Under the pieces are notes generated by a model. The model was given only the letters and a program-made list of their open reading frames with translations, was not told where the DNA came from and did no database searches. A stretch of 64,000 nucleotides of DNA from Thermoanaerobaculia bacterium (lineage in GTDB: Bacteria > Acidobacteriota > Thermoanaerobaculia > Multivoradales > Multivoraceae). Both the position numbers and the translations under genes were made by a program. Every line of letters begins with the position of its first letter. The first letter of the stretch is position 1. Positions 34,826 through 47,166 of this stretch are shown piece by piece. Where the stretch lies: assembly GCA_022826745.1 (NCBI GenBank), contig JAJDUI010000027.1, positions 1-64,000 of the forward strand, given 5' to 3'.

Positions 34826-36540
34826 GGCTGGCTCGCCGCTTCGCGGCTCGCGTTTGGTGCCGGCCAGAAGGCCGGCGCACCGACACCGGCACCGTCGGCG
34901 ACTAGGCCGGTGCTTTGGCTGCGGCCGCGGATCTGGCGGTCCTGCTCCATGCGGCGCTCCAGCAACTCCTCCGCTTCGTCGAGGAGTTCGAGCGCCCTTT
35001 CGAGCTGGTTGTCGAGTTGCCGCTCGGCCTTGAAGCCCTCGGTCAGGCCGAAGGCGGTGTTGAAGATCTCGTAGCGGAGCCGGACGCGGGCGTGGCGCTC
35101 GACGGCGGGATTCTCCAGAGCCTCGTCCAGCTCTTCGGCTGAGACGAGCTCCTCCGCGACGATCCAGTCCCAGAACCGTTCCAGGTAGTCGTCCGGCACC
35201 TGCCAGTCGGTGGAGTCGACCCCCTCGGGCACACCCTCCTCGAAAGGGAAGCGGTGGAAGCCGCTACGCGTCCGCAGGCGGAAGATGATGGGCGGATCCT
35301 CGTCCAGTTCGACCACGTAGTCGGGGGTCACGCCGCCACCGCCGTAGACCTCGCGGCCGAGATCGGTGTGGAAGACCGGCCGATCCTCGCTCTCCGGCTG
35401 ATCGACCGGCGGCAGCTCGTCCTCGTCGCCGTTGTCGCCGTTCGCGTCGTAGCCGGTGTAGTAGTCCCAGTACGAGGAGTAGTCGCGCTGGATCAGCCGC
35501 CCCGCCGGCGTGTAGTAGCGCGCCGTCGTCAGGGCCAGCCCGGCGCCGTAGGACAGCTCGTAGACCGTCTGCACCAAGCCCTTGCCCCAGGTCGACTCCC
35601 CGACGACGAGGCCTACGTCGTGATCCTGGATGGCGCCCGAAACGATCTCGGAGGCGGAAGCGGAGCCGCCGTTCACGAGCACGACGACCGGCAGGCCGAG
35701 CGGCTCGTGACGGCCGGTGGAAGCGTACGACTGGTGTGAACTGTCGATCCGGCCCCGGGTCTCGACGATCGTCGTGCCCGGAGGCACGAACTGGTCGGAG
35801 ACGGCGATCGCCTGGTCGAGCAGGCCGCCGCCGTTGAACCGGAGGTCGAGAATCAGCCGCCGCATGCCCTGGTCCTTGAGTTCGGCAAGGGCGCGGGCGA
35901 CCTCCCCGCCGGTCGAACGGGAGAAGTCCGTGATCCAGAGGAAGCCGGTTTCCGGCGTCAGCATGTGGGCGTGGCGGACGGTCTCCTGGGGGATCTCGGC
36001 CCGCGTCACCGTGACTTCCAGCGGTTCGTCCAGACCGGGACGAAGCAGCGTCACCGTGACGTCCGTTCCCTTCGGTCCCTTGAGCTTCCGGATCGCCTCG
36101 TTCGGGTTCATCTCCTCCGTCGGCTCGCCGTTGATCAGGTGGATGATGTCGCCGGCGCGGATGCCCTTCTCGTAGCCCGGCGTGCCCTCGATCGGCGAGA
36201 TGACGGTCAGGCGGTTGTTGCGCGTGCCGACGTAGATGCCCAGGCCGTAGAAGGAACTCTGCTGGCGCTCGCGCATCGAGTCGTAGGCCACGGGCGGCAG
36301 GAAGCTCGTGTGCGGATCGAGGTTGCGCAGCATGCCGCCGATCGAGGCGTAGACGAGATCCCGGTAGGTGACGTCGTCGACCGCGTAGTTGGCGTGGGCC
36401 GCCTCGACCAGCTCCGTGTAGTGGCGGACCTGGGCGATCTGCTCCGCGTCGACCGCTCCCAGGTTGCCGCCCGCCAGCAAGCCGACGGCCACCGCCGCGG
36501 CGAAGAGAAGGAGTACCAGATTGCGCCAAGGTTGCTTCAC
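34762..36540 (-). CDS. C-terminal processing peptidase (S41 family, PDZ domain)
   Basis: The 592-residue protease has an N-terminal signal/anchor ([19 protein letters not shown]), a PDZ domain (about 95-180: [29 protein letters not shown]), and an S41 catalytic region with [17 protein letters not shown] (nucleophile Ser) and [10 protein letters not shown] (Lys base). It acts in the periplasm, cleaving proteins at C-termini. A charged helical tail follows. GTG at 36540 is chosen because the signal starts there. The last 50 or so residues are translated across a REP-like palindrome and into the sodA 3' end, so they are probably not part of the ancestral protein. Confidence 0.9.
   Translation of the reverse strand: MKQPWRNLVLLLFAAAVAVGLLAGGNLGAVDAEQIAQVRHYTELVEAAHANYAVDDVTYRDLVYASIGGMLRNLDPHTSFLPPVAYDSMRERQQSSFYGLGIYVGTRNNRLTVISPIEGTPGYEKGIRAGDIIHLINGEPTEEMNPNEAIRKLKGPKGTDVTVTLLRPGLDEPLEVTVTRAEIPQETVRHAHMLTPETGFLWITDFSRSTGGEVARALAELKDQGMRRLILDLRFNGGGLLDQAIAVSDQFVPPGTTIVETRGRIDSSHQSYASTGRHEPLGLPVVVLVNGGSASASEIVSGAIQDHDVGLVVGESTWGKGLVQTVYELSYGAGLALTTARYYTPAGRLIQRDYSSYWDYYTGYDANGDNGDEDELPPVDQPESEDRPVFHTDLGREVYGGGGVTPDYVVELDEDPPIIFRLRTRSGFHRFPFEEGVPEGVDSTDWQVPDDYLERFWDWIVAEELVSAEELDEALENPAVERHARVRLRYEIFNTAFGLTEGFKAERQLDNQLERALELLDEAEELLERRMEQDRQIRGRSQSTGLVADGAGVGAPAFWPAPNASREAASQPYPLNRAATASQSTTFQKAFR
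34834..34885. repeat. REP-like palindromic element, copy A
   Basis: A short hairpin (CGCCGCTTCGCGG-type) is followed about 12 nt later by GCCGGCC-AGAA-GGCCGGC and the flank GCACCGACA. The 27-nt core from 34859 to 34885 is identical in copies at 37848 and 59428. It lies just after the sodA stop. Confidence 0.85.
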
Positions 36541-36570
36541 GGTTTCACCGGGAAACGGCGATTGTACCAG

Positions 36571-36639
36571 CGAAAGCGGTCGCCGCTGCGCGGCGCGTAC
36601 CAAGCCGCCTTCGGCGGCAGCGGGTCAGAAGACCCGCGT
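36571..36639. repeat. REP-like palindromic element, compensated variant
   Basis: The hairpin GCCGCC-TTC-GGCGGC (36606-36620) is followed by GCGGGTC-AGAA-GACCCGC (36622-36639). The AGAA loop is the same as in the other copies but the stem sequence differs on both sides, keeping pairing. It lies in the divergent gap between the protease and tatA/B. Confidence 0.7.
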
Positions 36640-36681
36640 ACCCAGTGTGCAGTGCCTCCGGTTGGCGTATCATGCCGGGCC

Positions 36682-36978
36682 ATGTTCGGCCCGATCGGCA
36701 TGCAGGAGATGCTGTTCATCATGGCGGCCGCTCTCCTCGTCTTCGGCCCCAGGAAGCTGCCCGAACTGGGCCGCACGCTGGGTCGTGGCATGGCCGAGTT
36801 TCGGCGCGCCACGAGCGACTTGAAGCGCTCGATCGACGTCGAGCTCGACGAAGAGAAGCGGCCCGCGCCGGCGCGGCGCATCGACACTCCCAGGAGAAGC
36901 GCCGGCGCGTCGAGCCCGGGCAGTTCGAAGAAACCGCCCGAATCGGGCGCCGGGGCCCCGAGTGACCCCGCCGTCTGA
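36682..36978 (+). CDS. Sec-independent protein translocase TatA/TatB family
   Basis: The 98-residue protein begins [23 protein letters not shown], an N-terminal TM helix, then the family hinge [20 protein letters not shown] and an amphipathic helix, and finally a charged Pro/Ser-rich tail. It forms the Tat pore or receptor with TatC for folded-protein export. Glu in the TM start (QEML) and the short length do not decide TatA versus TatB. The ATG at 36682 starts exactly at the conserved N-terminus. Its end overlaps the tatC start by 17 nt, indicating translational coupling. Confidence 0.93.
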   Translation: MFGPIGMQEMLFIMAAALLVFGPRKLPELGRTLGRGMAEFRRATSDLKRSIDVELDEEKRPAPARRIDTPRRSAGASSPGSSKKPPESGAGAPSDPAV

Positions 36979-37813
36979 GGACGACGCTCCGGTCCAGCCG
37001 CCCGAAGCACCGGAACCGGAGCGGCTGCCCGAGACGAGGCTGGGCAAGCGGAAGCCCGACGAGGAGGACGAAGAAGAACTTCCGCGGATGACGCTGCTCG
37101 AGCACCTCGACGAGCTCCGGCGCCGCATCCTCCGCACGCTGATCGTCGTCGTCGTCGCGTTCTTCGGCTGCTTCTTCTTCGCCGAGGAGATCTACACGCT
37201 GCTGGCGAGACCGATCGAGCCCCACGTCGACCAGCTCGTCTTCGACGGCGTCGCGGATCCGTTCATCGTGCAGGTGAAGGTGGCGCTGCTGGCCGCCGTC
37301 TTCGTCACGTCGCCCTATCTAGCCGCCCAGCTCTGGGGCTTCGTCTCGCCGGGCCTCTACCGCCGCGAGAAGCGCTACGCGATCCCCTTCATCTTCTTCG
37401 GCTCCTTCTTCTTCATCGGCGGCGGTGCCTTCGGCTACCTCGTCGCCCTGCCCTTCGCGGTCGAGTTCCTGGTCAACCTGGGCGTGAGCGCCGGCTGGGA
37501 CGCGGACATCCGGATCGAGCGCTACCTGAACTTCGCGGTCAACATCCTGCTCGGGCTGGCGGTCATGTTCCAGCTCCCCATCGTGATCTTCATGCTCTCG
37601 CAGCTCGGGGTCGTCACGCCGCGGTTCCTGATGCGGCACTTCCGCTGGGCCGTGCTCATCATCATCGTCCTCTCCGCCGTGATCACGCCGACGCCGGACG
37701 TCGTGAACATGACGATCGTGGCCGGGCCGACGTTGCTGCTGTATCTGGTGGGGGTGGGGGCTTCGGCGCTTGTGCAGCGGCGGAGGAAGCGGCTGGAGGA
37801 CGAGGGGGACTGA
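36962..37813 (+). CDS. tatC: Sec-independent protein translocase TatC
   Basis: The 283-residue membrane protein has the TatC core: [10 protein letters not shown] before TM1, [25 protein letters not shown], the loop [13 protein letters not shown], and six TM helices ending [17 protein letters not shown]. It recognises twin-arginine signal peptides. An acidic N-terminal extension of about 40 residues precedes the core and is unusual in length. The start may be further in, but the overlap with tatA/B supports this frame. A REP-like element follows the stop. Confidence 0.95.
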   Translation: MTPPSEDDAPVQPPEAPEPERLPETRLGKRKPDEEDEEELPRMTLLEHLDELRRRILRTLIVVVVAFFGCFFFAEEIYTLLARPIEPHVDQLVFDGVADPFIVQVKVALLAAVFVTSPYLAAQLWGFVSPGLYRREKRYAIPFIFFGSFFFIGGGAFGYLVALPFAVEFLVNLGVSAGWDADIRIERYLNFAVNILLGLAVMFQLPIVIFMLSQLGVVTPRFLMRHFRWAVLIIIVLSAVITPTPDVVNMTIVAGPTLLLYLVGVGASALVQRRRKRLEDEGD

Positions 37814-37819
37814 CTTGCG

Positions 37820-37874
37820 CACGCCGCTTCGCGGCAGTGCGCCTGATGCCGGCCAGAAGGCCGGCGCACCGACA
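37820..37874. repeat. REP-like palindromic element, copy B
   Basis: A CCGCTTCGCGG-type hairpin precedes the 27-nt core at 37848-37874, which contains GCCGGCC-AGAA-GGCCGGC and is identical to copies at 34859 and 59428. It lies between the convergent tatC and kdsC genes. Confidence 0.85.
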
Positions 37875-37897
37875 CCCGGCGCACCGGCACGCGGTGT

Positions 37898-38392
37898 TCA
37901 GGAGACGGGGCCGAGGGCTTCGATGATGCGGTCGACGAGTTCGCGGGCGGCGCCGCGGCCGCCGCGGGCGTCGAGCACGAGGTCGACGTTGTCGCGCACT
38001 TCCCGCACGGCGTCGGCCGGGGCCACGGACAGGCCCGCGGCGCGCAGCACCGGCAGGTCGACCAGGTCGTCGCCGACGTAGGCGACCTCGGACGCGTCGA
38101 GCCCCCGGCGCTCCAGCAGGTCGGCGAAGGCCGCGGCCTTGTCGCGACAGCCCAGGAGCACCTCGTCGAAGCCCAGGTGGGCGGCGCGGCGCTCGACGGC
38201 CGGAGAGTCCCTTCTGGCGCTCAGGAGGCCCATCCCCAGGCCGGCCTCGCGCGCGCGCCGCACGGCCAGGCCGTCGCGGGTGTCGAAGGCCACGGCCACT
38301 TCGTCGCCGACGTAGTAGAGCCGGCCGTCGGTCAGGACGCCGTCGACATCGAAGAGCAGGAAGCGGAGGCGCAGGACAACGGAGGAGAGCAT
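37898..38392 (-). CDS. kdsC: 3-deoxy-D-manno-octulosonate 8-phosphate phosphatase (HAD, KdsC)
   Basis: The 164-residue HAD phosphatase has motif I FDVDGVLTDG near residue 14, motif II LLSARR, the Lys in GCRDKAAAF, and motif IV YVGDDLVDLPVL. It removes phosphate from Kdo-8-P to give Kdo for lipid A-core assembly. Length is normal for the tetrameric C1-type KdsC. It is the last gene of the kdsB-pyrG-kdsA-kdsD-kdsC operon, 18 nt after kdsD. The lptC gene often found next is absent; tatC lies convergently. Confidence 0.95.
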   Translation of the reverse strand: MLSSVVLRLRFLLFDVDGVLTDGRLYYVGDEVAVAFDTRDGLAVRRAREAGLGMGLLSARRDSPAVERRAAHLGFDEVLLGCRDKAAAFADLLERRGLDASEVAYVGDDLVDLPVLRAAGLSVAPADAVREVRDNVDLVLDARGGRGAARELVDRIIEALGPVS

Positions 38393-38410
38393 GGGAGGGT
38401 TCCGCGGGAG

Positions 38411-39442
38411 TTACTTGCGGCGCAGGCCCCAGAGGTCGTGAATGTGCACCAGGCCCTCGAGCCGGCCGTCGGCGTGGCAGGTGAACAGGGACGTGATGCG
38501 GTGCCGCTCCATCGCCTCCTGGGCGACGGTGACCAGGGCGTCGGCGGGGATCGTCTTCGGCTCGGGCGTCATGTAGTGGCGAACCGAGCGGTCGAGGAAA
38601 GCGCCGCCGCCCGCGCCCGGCGCCGGCTCCGTGTTCAGCAACCGCCGCAGGTCGCCATCGGAGATCACGCCGCGGAGCCTGCCCTCGCCGTCGAGGACCG
38701 CCGTGATGCCGAACGACTTCTCGGTCATCTCGAACAGCGCCTCGCGCAGGGACGCCTCGAGCCTCACGCGGGGCAGGGCGTCGCCGCGGTGCATGACCTG
38801 CTCAACGGTCATCAGGCGGCGGCCGAGCGCGCCGCCGGGATGAAGCGTCGCGAAGTCCTCCAGGGTGAAGCCGCGGGTTTCGAGCAGCGCCATCGCGAGC
38901 GCGTCGCCCAGGGCCAGGGTCGCGGTCGTCGAAGCGGTCGGGGCCAGGTTCAGCGGGCAGGCCTCCTGGTCGATCGCGGCCGAGAGGTGGAGGTCGGCGC
39001 GCTCGGCGATCGTGCTCCGTGCGGCGCCGGTGATCGCGATCAGGGGGACGCCGCGACGATGCAGCACGTCGATCATCTTGAGGAGTTCTTCCGTGCCGCC
39101 GGACGACGACGCGGCCAGGACGACGTCGCCCGGCACGATCATGCCGAGGTCGCCGTGGATCGCCTCGGCCGGGTGGATGAAGAGGGCCGGGGTTCCGGTC
39201 GAGGACAGGGTCGCCGCCACCTTCTTCATCACGTGGCCGCTCTTGCCCATGCCGGTGCAGACGACGCGGCCCCGGCAGTCGCGCATCCGCCGCACCGCCT
39301 CCGCGAAGTCCTCGCCGAGCTGGCCGATCAACCCCTGAATGGCGGCAGCCTCGATCTCCAGCACCTTGCGGGCGATCTCCAGGCTGCGGTCCGTGCCGGC
39401 CGCCTGGGCCGCGACCCCTTCAGCGATCTTCGACGCGGTCAA
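38411..39442 (-). CDS. kdsD: arabinose-5-phosphate isomerase (KdsD)
   Basis: The 343-residue enzyme interconverts ribulose-5-P and arabinose-5-P, the precursor of Kdo. An SIS domain (TGMGKSGHVMKKVAATLSST, IHPAEAIHGDLGM, SSSGGTEELL) is followed by two CBS domains (from VEQVMHRGDALP to the C-terminus, with GVISDGDLRRLL). The TTG start at 39442 overlaps the kdsA TGA stop and gives an N-terminus that aligns with known KdsD (IARKVLEIEAAAIQGL). Longer upstream reading in this frame overlaps kdsA and is not real. Confidence 0.94.
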   Translation of the reverse strand: MTASKIAEGVAAQAAGTDRSLEIARKVLEIEAAAIQGLIGQLGEDFAEAVRRMRDCRGRVVCTGMGKSGHVMKKVAATLSSTGTPALFIHPAEAIHGDLGMIVPGDVVLAASSSGGTEELLKMIDVLHRRGVPLIAITGAARSTIAERADLHLSAAIDQEACPLNLAPTASTTATLALGDALAMALLETRGFTLEDFATLHPGGALGRRLMTVEQVMHRGDALPRVRLEASLREALFEMTEKSFGITAVLDGEGRLRGVISDGDLRRLLNTEPAPGAGGGAFLDRSVRHYMTPEPKTIPADALVTVAQEAMERHRITSLFTCHADGRLEGLVHIHDLWGLRRK

Positions 39443-40275
39443 ACCCAGGGGCCCTCGGCCGCCCGCGAACGGTGGATCTCGAGCGCGGACAGGAGCAGGT
39501 TCTCGGCGCGCTGGAGCGGCAACTGCGTTTCCCGGTCGCACTGCGCGCTGTCCGGGTCGGGGTGCACCTCCAGGTAGAGGCCCGCGGCGCCGGCGGCGAT
39601 GGCGGCCCGCGTCAGGGGTTCGGCGAAGCGGCGGTCGCCGCCGCTCTCCTTCTCCCGCGCTCCGGGGAGCTGCAGCGAGTGGGTCGCGTCGTAGAGGACG
39701 GCGATCCCGTGCTCGGCCAGGATGCGGAAGCTCCGCATGTCGACGACCAGGTTGTGGTAGCCGAACGAACTGCCGCGTTCGGTGACGGCGACGCGGGCGT
39801 TGCCGGCAGCCCGCGCCTTGTCGACCGTCCTCGCCATGTCGGCGGGCGCCATGAACTGGCCCTTCTTGATCAGGAGGGCCCTGCCGGTGGCCGCGGCCTC
39901 GATCACCAGGTCGGTCTGGCGGCAGAGGAAGGCCGGGATCTGGAGCACGTCGCAGACTTCGGCGGCGGCGCCGCACTGGCCCGGCTCGTGGACGTCGGTC
40001 AGCACGGGCAGGCCGGTGACCGCCTTGACCTCCTCGAGGGCCTTCAGTCCATCCTCCAGTCCCGGACCGCGGAAGCTGTCGCCGGAGCTGCGGTTCGCCT
40101 TGTCGAAGGAGGACTTGAAGATCAGCGGCAGACCCAGACGATGGCTCATCGCCTGGAGTTCCTGGCCGAAGCCGACCAGCCAGTCGCGGCCCTCGATCAC
40201 GCAGGGACCGGCGATCACCGGCAGCGCGCCGCCGCCGAGCGCGACCCCCGGCGCAAGCTCGAAGCCGTCTGCCAA
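39439..40275 (-). CDS. kdsA: 3-deoxy-8-phosphooctulonate synthase (KdsA)
   Basis: The 278-residue aldolase condenses arabinose-5-P with phosphoenolpyruvate to Kdo-8-P. Family blocks include IAGPCVIEGRDW, LIFKSSFDKANRSS, LTDVHEPGQC, IPAFLCRQTDLV, KKGQFMAPADM, TERGSSFGYHNLVVDMR and YLEVHPDPDSA. The presence of Cys in GPCVIEG fits the metal-dependent class, with other ligands (H, E, D) seen. It is 7 nt downstream of pyrG and overlaps the kdsD start by 4 nt. Confidence 0.97.
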   Translation of the reverse strand: MADGFELAPGVALGGGALPVIAGPCVIEGRDWLVGFGQELQAMSHRLGLPLIFKSSFDKANRSSGDSFRGPGLEDGLKALEEVKAVTGLPVLTDVHEPGQCGAAAEVCDVLQIPAFLCRQTDLVIEAAATGRALLIKKGQFMAPADMARTVDKARAAGNARVAVTERGSSFGYHNLVVDMRSFRILAEHGIAVLYDATHSLQLPGAREKESGGDRRFAEPLTRAAIAAGAAGLYLEVHPDPDSAQCDRETQLPLQRAENLLLSALEIHRSRAAEGPWV

Positions 40276-40282
40276 GGCGTCC

Positions 40283-42774
<2,492 letters not shown>

Positions 42775-42853
42775 TAACCGCGCGCCGCGCCGAGGGTCAA
42801 ACCGCGGGCTGGGTGAGTACTACGCCGCTGAGCGGCGACGTTAGTCTCGCCGC

Positions 42854-43756
42854 GTGAGGATTACGCGTCCAGGCGCACTCGCCGTCGCCCTGCTCGCCAT
42901 CGGGCTTGCGCAGCCGGGCTGCGTCAGCGCGCCGACGCCGACCGGCGCGGCGGAGTGGATCTGGGCCGACGACGCCTCCGCCGCGCCGGGACGGCCGGCG
43001 GCCTACGTGTTGCTGCGCGACTTCGAGTTGCCGGCGGCGCCCACTGAGGCGGCGCGTCTGTTCGTCGCGGCCGACCGCGAGTACGCGGTCCACCTGAACG
43101 GACACCAGATCGCCCGAGGCGCGTACCGGCGGGGTGAGCCGGTCGACGAGTTCCAGGTCGCCCACCTGCTGCGCGAGGGTCCGAATCGGCTGACGATCGA
43201 AGCGCGGACGCCCCATGGCGACGGCGGCGTGCTCGCCGGCATCGAGCTCGCGGACGCCTCGATGCCGGTGGTGACGGACGGCGACTGGCAGTTCACCGAC
43301 GACTGGGATCCCCGCCTGGTCAAGGGAGAGACCCTCCTCGCCGACGCCCGCCCCGCGCTCCGGCCCGTCCGGGTCTGGGGACGGCCGCCGATGGGCCGCT
43401 GGGGCCGCGTGAGCCGCGGTGACATGCAGAAGCCCGATCAGATCTGGCGCGCGGCCGGAGCCCGGCGCATCGTCCGCGTGACCGCGTCGCCGGGCCTCGA
43501 GATCGAGCCCGGACGGCGGTTGTCTCATCGGGTCGACTTCGGCCGGGAGGTCGACGGGGTGCTGGAACTCGACTTTCGACCGGCCGCTGCCGAAGTCCCC
43601 CGGGAACTGCGCATCTGCCTGGCCGGCGACTGCGAGCGGCTGCCCCTGGTGTTGACTCCCGGCCGGCCGGCCTGGCGCGATTCATCCCCGCGCAGTTTCG
43701 ACACGGTGATCGTCACCGGCGTGCCCGGGTTGCGGGCGGTCCGGGCTCGGCGGTAG
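42854..43756 (+). CDS. secreted hypothetical protein, rhamnosidase-N-domain-like fold
   Basis: The 300-residue protein has an export signal with a cysteine at position 23 (IGLAQPGC), so it may be a lipoprotein. Residues about 35-160 read AEWIWADD...YVLLRDFELP...FVAADREYAVHLNGHQIARG, which resembles the carbohydrate-binding beta-sandwich at the start of alpha-L-rhamnosidases. No catalytic domain follows. The rest is beta-rich and unrecognised. It is a single gene between kdsB (divergent) and lolA (convergent), and its role is unknown. Envelope polysaccharide binding is a guess. Confidence 0.7.
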   Translation: MRITRPGALAVALLAIGLAQPGCVSAPTPTGAAEWIWADDASAAPGRPAAYVLLRDFELPAAPTEAARLFVAADREYAVHLNGHQIARGAYRRGEPVDEFQVAHLLREGPNRLTIEARTPHGDGGVLAGIELADASMPVVTDGDWQFTDDWDPRLVKGETLLADARPALRPVRVWGRPPMGRWGRVSRGDMQKPDQIWRAAGARRIVRVTASPGLEIEPGRRLSHRVDFGREVDGVLELDFRPAAAEVPRELRICLAGDCERLPLVLTPGRPAWRDSSPRSFDTVIVTGVPGLRAVRARR

Positions 43757-44403
43757 CTACGGTTCGTCCCAGGCGATACCCGCCGGCGGTTCGAAGCGGC
43801 CGGGCGGCGCGCCCGAGCGGTAGTCGCCGACCTGGAAGCGGTTCTCGTTGCGCTGGGCGTCGTAGTAGGTCAGTTCGCGCAACCGCTGGTCCCCGGCGTC
43901 GATCACCACCTGCACTTCCACCACGTCCTCGCTCGGCTCGAGCGGCCGCAGGACGAGGCGCAGGCGGTTCCCTTCCGCCGTGTCCAGCTCCGCCTCGTAA
44001 CGGTCCCTGAGGTCGCTGGTCGTCAGCAGAAAGAAGTCGAGGCCGGGCGCGGGCTGTTCCGAGAGGTCGTAGCGCTGGCCCACCGTCTCACCGGGGTTCC
44101 AGTGGTGGACCGTGCGTCCGCAGAGCAGAAACGCCTTCTCGAACGGCGGGAAGTAGTCCCAGCGCAGGCAGCCGGGGAGGTCGATGGCGAGGCTGCCGCG
44201 CTCGGTTTCCCCGTCCTCGGCCGCGAAGCCGAAAGGGACGAAGGTCTGCACGAAACCGGCCGACAGGGGGCCCGAACCGTCGAGCGCCCGGCGGAAGTCG
44301 GCCACGACCTGCCAGGGGTCGTCGGCGGCCGGCGCCGCGGCCGCGCCGAAGCCGACCGCGGAGGCGACGACGGTCGCCAGCGCCGCAGCCCGGACCGGTG
44401 ACA

Positions 44404-44404
<1 letters not shown>
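43757..44404 (-). CDS. lolA: outer-membrane lipoprotein carrier LolA
   Basis: The 215-residue protein has a signal peptide (ALATVVASAVGFGAAAAPA) and a LolA-type barrel: VVADFRRALDGSGPLSAGFVQT, GSLAIDLPGCLRWDY, FLLCGRTVHHWNPG, and C-terminal VQVVIDAGDQRLRELTYYD. It shuttles lipoproteins across the periplasm. The ATG overlaps the purH stop by 1 nt (TGATG), so the two are translationally coupled. This is an unusual but seen pairing. The family match is moderate, because LolA sequences are very divergent. Confidence 0.85.
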
Positions 44405-45969
<1,565 letters not shown>

Positions 45970-46013
45970 CGGCGTCGGCGCAGCGTAGCACGCAGGATCC
46001 GCTGCCTAGGCCA

Positions 46014-46043
46014 TTGCGCTTCCACGGCGCAAGCTGCTAGAAA
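46014..46043 (+). promoter_or_regulatory. candidate promoter of tRNA-Phe
   Basis: TTGCGC (46014-46019) and TAGAAA (46038-46043) are 18 bp apart, roughly fitting a sigma70 promoter. The predicted start lies near 46050, about 24 nt before the tRNA. Confidence 0.4.
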
Positions 46044-46073
46044 CCGTCTCCATCGTGCGGCCCGCGCGACGCT

Positions 46074-46149
46074 GCCCAGGTAGCTCAGTTGGTAGAGCAC
46101 CTGACTGAAAATCAGGGTGTCGGTGGTTCGAATCCGCCCCTGGGCACCA
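46074..46149 (+). tRNA. tRNA-Phe (GAA)
   Basis: The 76-nt cloverleaf has acceptor GCCCAGG/CCTGGGC, anticodon stem CCTGA/TCAGG with loop CTGAAAA (anticodon GAA), T arm GGTGG-TTCGAAT-CCGCC, discriminator A and an encoded CCA. It stands alone upstream of the non-coding region that holds the large RNA candidate. Confidence 0.98.
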
Positions 46150-46333
46150 TGTCCGCGACCCGGTCAAGGCCCCCACTCCAGACCGCCGGTGGGGAAGATT
46201 CGGAGATTCCGCAGGTATTCCGCAGTGGCTTCCGAAGCACGCCGAACCGCTTCCGGACCCGGTAAACAACCGTAAAGAAAACACTTACGGCCGGCACGAT
46301 CAGCTTGCTCCGAGACCGGCCGGGAATGCCGTC
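46150..46333. other. intergenic spacer between tRNA-Phe and the large RNA promoter
   Basis: No gene is seen. The stretch contains CCGTAA-AGAAAACAC-TTACGG, an imperfectly spaced 6-bp dyad near 46268-46288, and paired GGCCGGC/GACCGGCC segments near 46289-46322. The tRNA 3' end is not duplicated nearby, so no attachment site is evident. Confidence 0.4.
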
Positions 46334-46363
46334 TTGACACACCCTTCACACGGCCTGTACGTT
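46334..46363 (+). promoter_or_regulatory. sigma70-like promoter of the large RNA candidate
   Basis: A perfect -35 box TTGACA (46334-46339) and the -10-like TACGTT (46358-46363) are separated by 18 bp. The predicted start falls at about 46370-46371, exactly where the terminal helix of the candidate RNA begins. Confidence 0.6.
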
Positions 46364-46370
46364 GTTTCGC

Positions 46371-46980
46371 GGATAGGGACTGTGACCAAGAATCGCATCC
46401 TGATCCACCGGTCCTGAGACGAGACCTTCGGATCGGAGCCTGAGAAGGGCGAAAGTCACGTTCGCGTGGTGGGCGCTCATCGAAGGCGAAGGTAGGAGGG
46501 TCAAGACTCGGACGCCGGGCTCGGCGGCAGGAGCCGCTGGGAGTTGGGGGACCCGGAGGCGCAAACCAAAGGGAAACCGGACTCCGAAAAGCTCCAGTCA
46601 TCGAGTGGCTCCCGTGGCCGACAGTCTTCCCGGGAGCGGCGCCAAAGGGCGAAAGCCTGGCGGAGACGTTACTGGGAAGGCGGCTTCAGGGAAGCGGACG
46701 GCCGGAAAGTTGCCCGGCAGCAACAGAATGGCCGACCGGCAACTGAAGCGCCTAGTCGGCAGACCCTACGGGGGCTTCGTCGTGAGACCCGACCAGTCGA
46801 GCGACGGAGTGCCCCGCAGGCGTCAGGTCGGCAAAGGCCAGGCTTCGGTGAGTCCCCGGCTGGTGGCGCGCTCGCGCTCCAAGACCCATGCCCGCCAAGC
46901 TGTAGAGGTCTGAGAGATGCGAACGGTGGGATGAGAGGCTGAGGTCGATTCGGGTGAGAATCCTGAAGCGGTCCCTATCC
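46371..46980 (+). ncRNA. candidate large structured non-coding RNA (about 610 nt)
   Basis: Ends pair over 13 bp: GGATAGGGACTGT at 46371-46383 with GCGGTCCCTATCC at 46968-46980 (two G-U). Inside are perfect local hairpins: GCCA..GGC-GAAA-GCC-TGGC (46641-46661, GNRA loop), GCTTC-AGG-GAAGC (46683-46695), GCTCCCG/CGGGAGC (46608-46614 with 46631-46637), AGTTGCC/GGCAACT (46708-46714 with 46738-46744) and GATTC/GAATC (46947-46962). A promoter lies directly upstream and two T6 runs follow. No good start or coding pattern is seen; open frames are Arg/Gln-rich and lack homology features. I do not see the conserved cores of RNase P, tmRNA, 6S or SRP RNA, nor group II domain V. Large RNAs such as GOLLD, ROOL or OLE should be compared by covariance models. 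Confidence 0.6.
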
Positions 46981-46998
46981 TCTTTTTTCCTCTTTTTT
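46981..46998 (+). terminator. tandem T6 runs after the RNA's closing helix
   Basis: TCTTTTTTCC is followed by TCTTTTTT, giving two T6 runs (46983-46988 and 46993-46998) immediately after the 3' strand of the terminal helix. A termination role is likely but the usual adjacent GC hairpin is not the classic short form. Confidence 0.5.
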
Positions 46999-47166
46999 GG
47001 CCCGGCGGAAACCTAGCACGGTACGCCCGTAAGTGCAACCCCGCCAGTAACTTACAGGTCATTGCGCCAAGCCCGGGGGGTGAACGCACCTCCAAAATGG
47101 GAGGGCCCCGGCGGTCAGACACTGGTCAGCCAAGCGTCACGCATCGGACGGAATGCTCCGAACGTA

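Noticed and set aside
35965..36681. Upstream extension of tatA/B as a long plus-strand frame
   Set aside because: The extension is antisense to the protease, while [11 protein letters not shown] begins the known TatA/B fold.
39443..39976. Upstream extension of kdsD across kdsA
   Set aside because: It overlaps conserved kdsA coding sequence in another frame and is Arg/Pro-rich.
46006..46342. Small minus-strand frames over tRNA-Phe reading GADSNHRHPDFQSGALPTELP
   Set aside because: This is the familiar spurious translation of tRNA antisense DNA, not a gene.
46150..46370. Attachment site of an integrated element at tRNA-Phe
   Set aside because: No repeat of the tRNA 3' end and no integrase gene is seen downstream in the window.
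46544..46942. 132-codon plus-strand frame inside the RNA candidate
   Set aside because: Arg/Gln/Ser-rich without domain or start-site support. The region is dominated by paired RNA-like elements.
46371..46980. RNase P RNA, tmRNA, 6S or group II intron
   Set aside because: The RNase P core (GAGGAAAGTCC, ACAGAA), the tmRNA tRNA-like ends and the group II domain V (GAGCCG...GAAA...CGGTTC) were looked for and not found.
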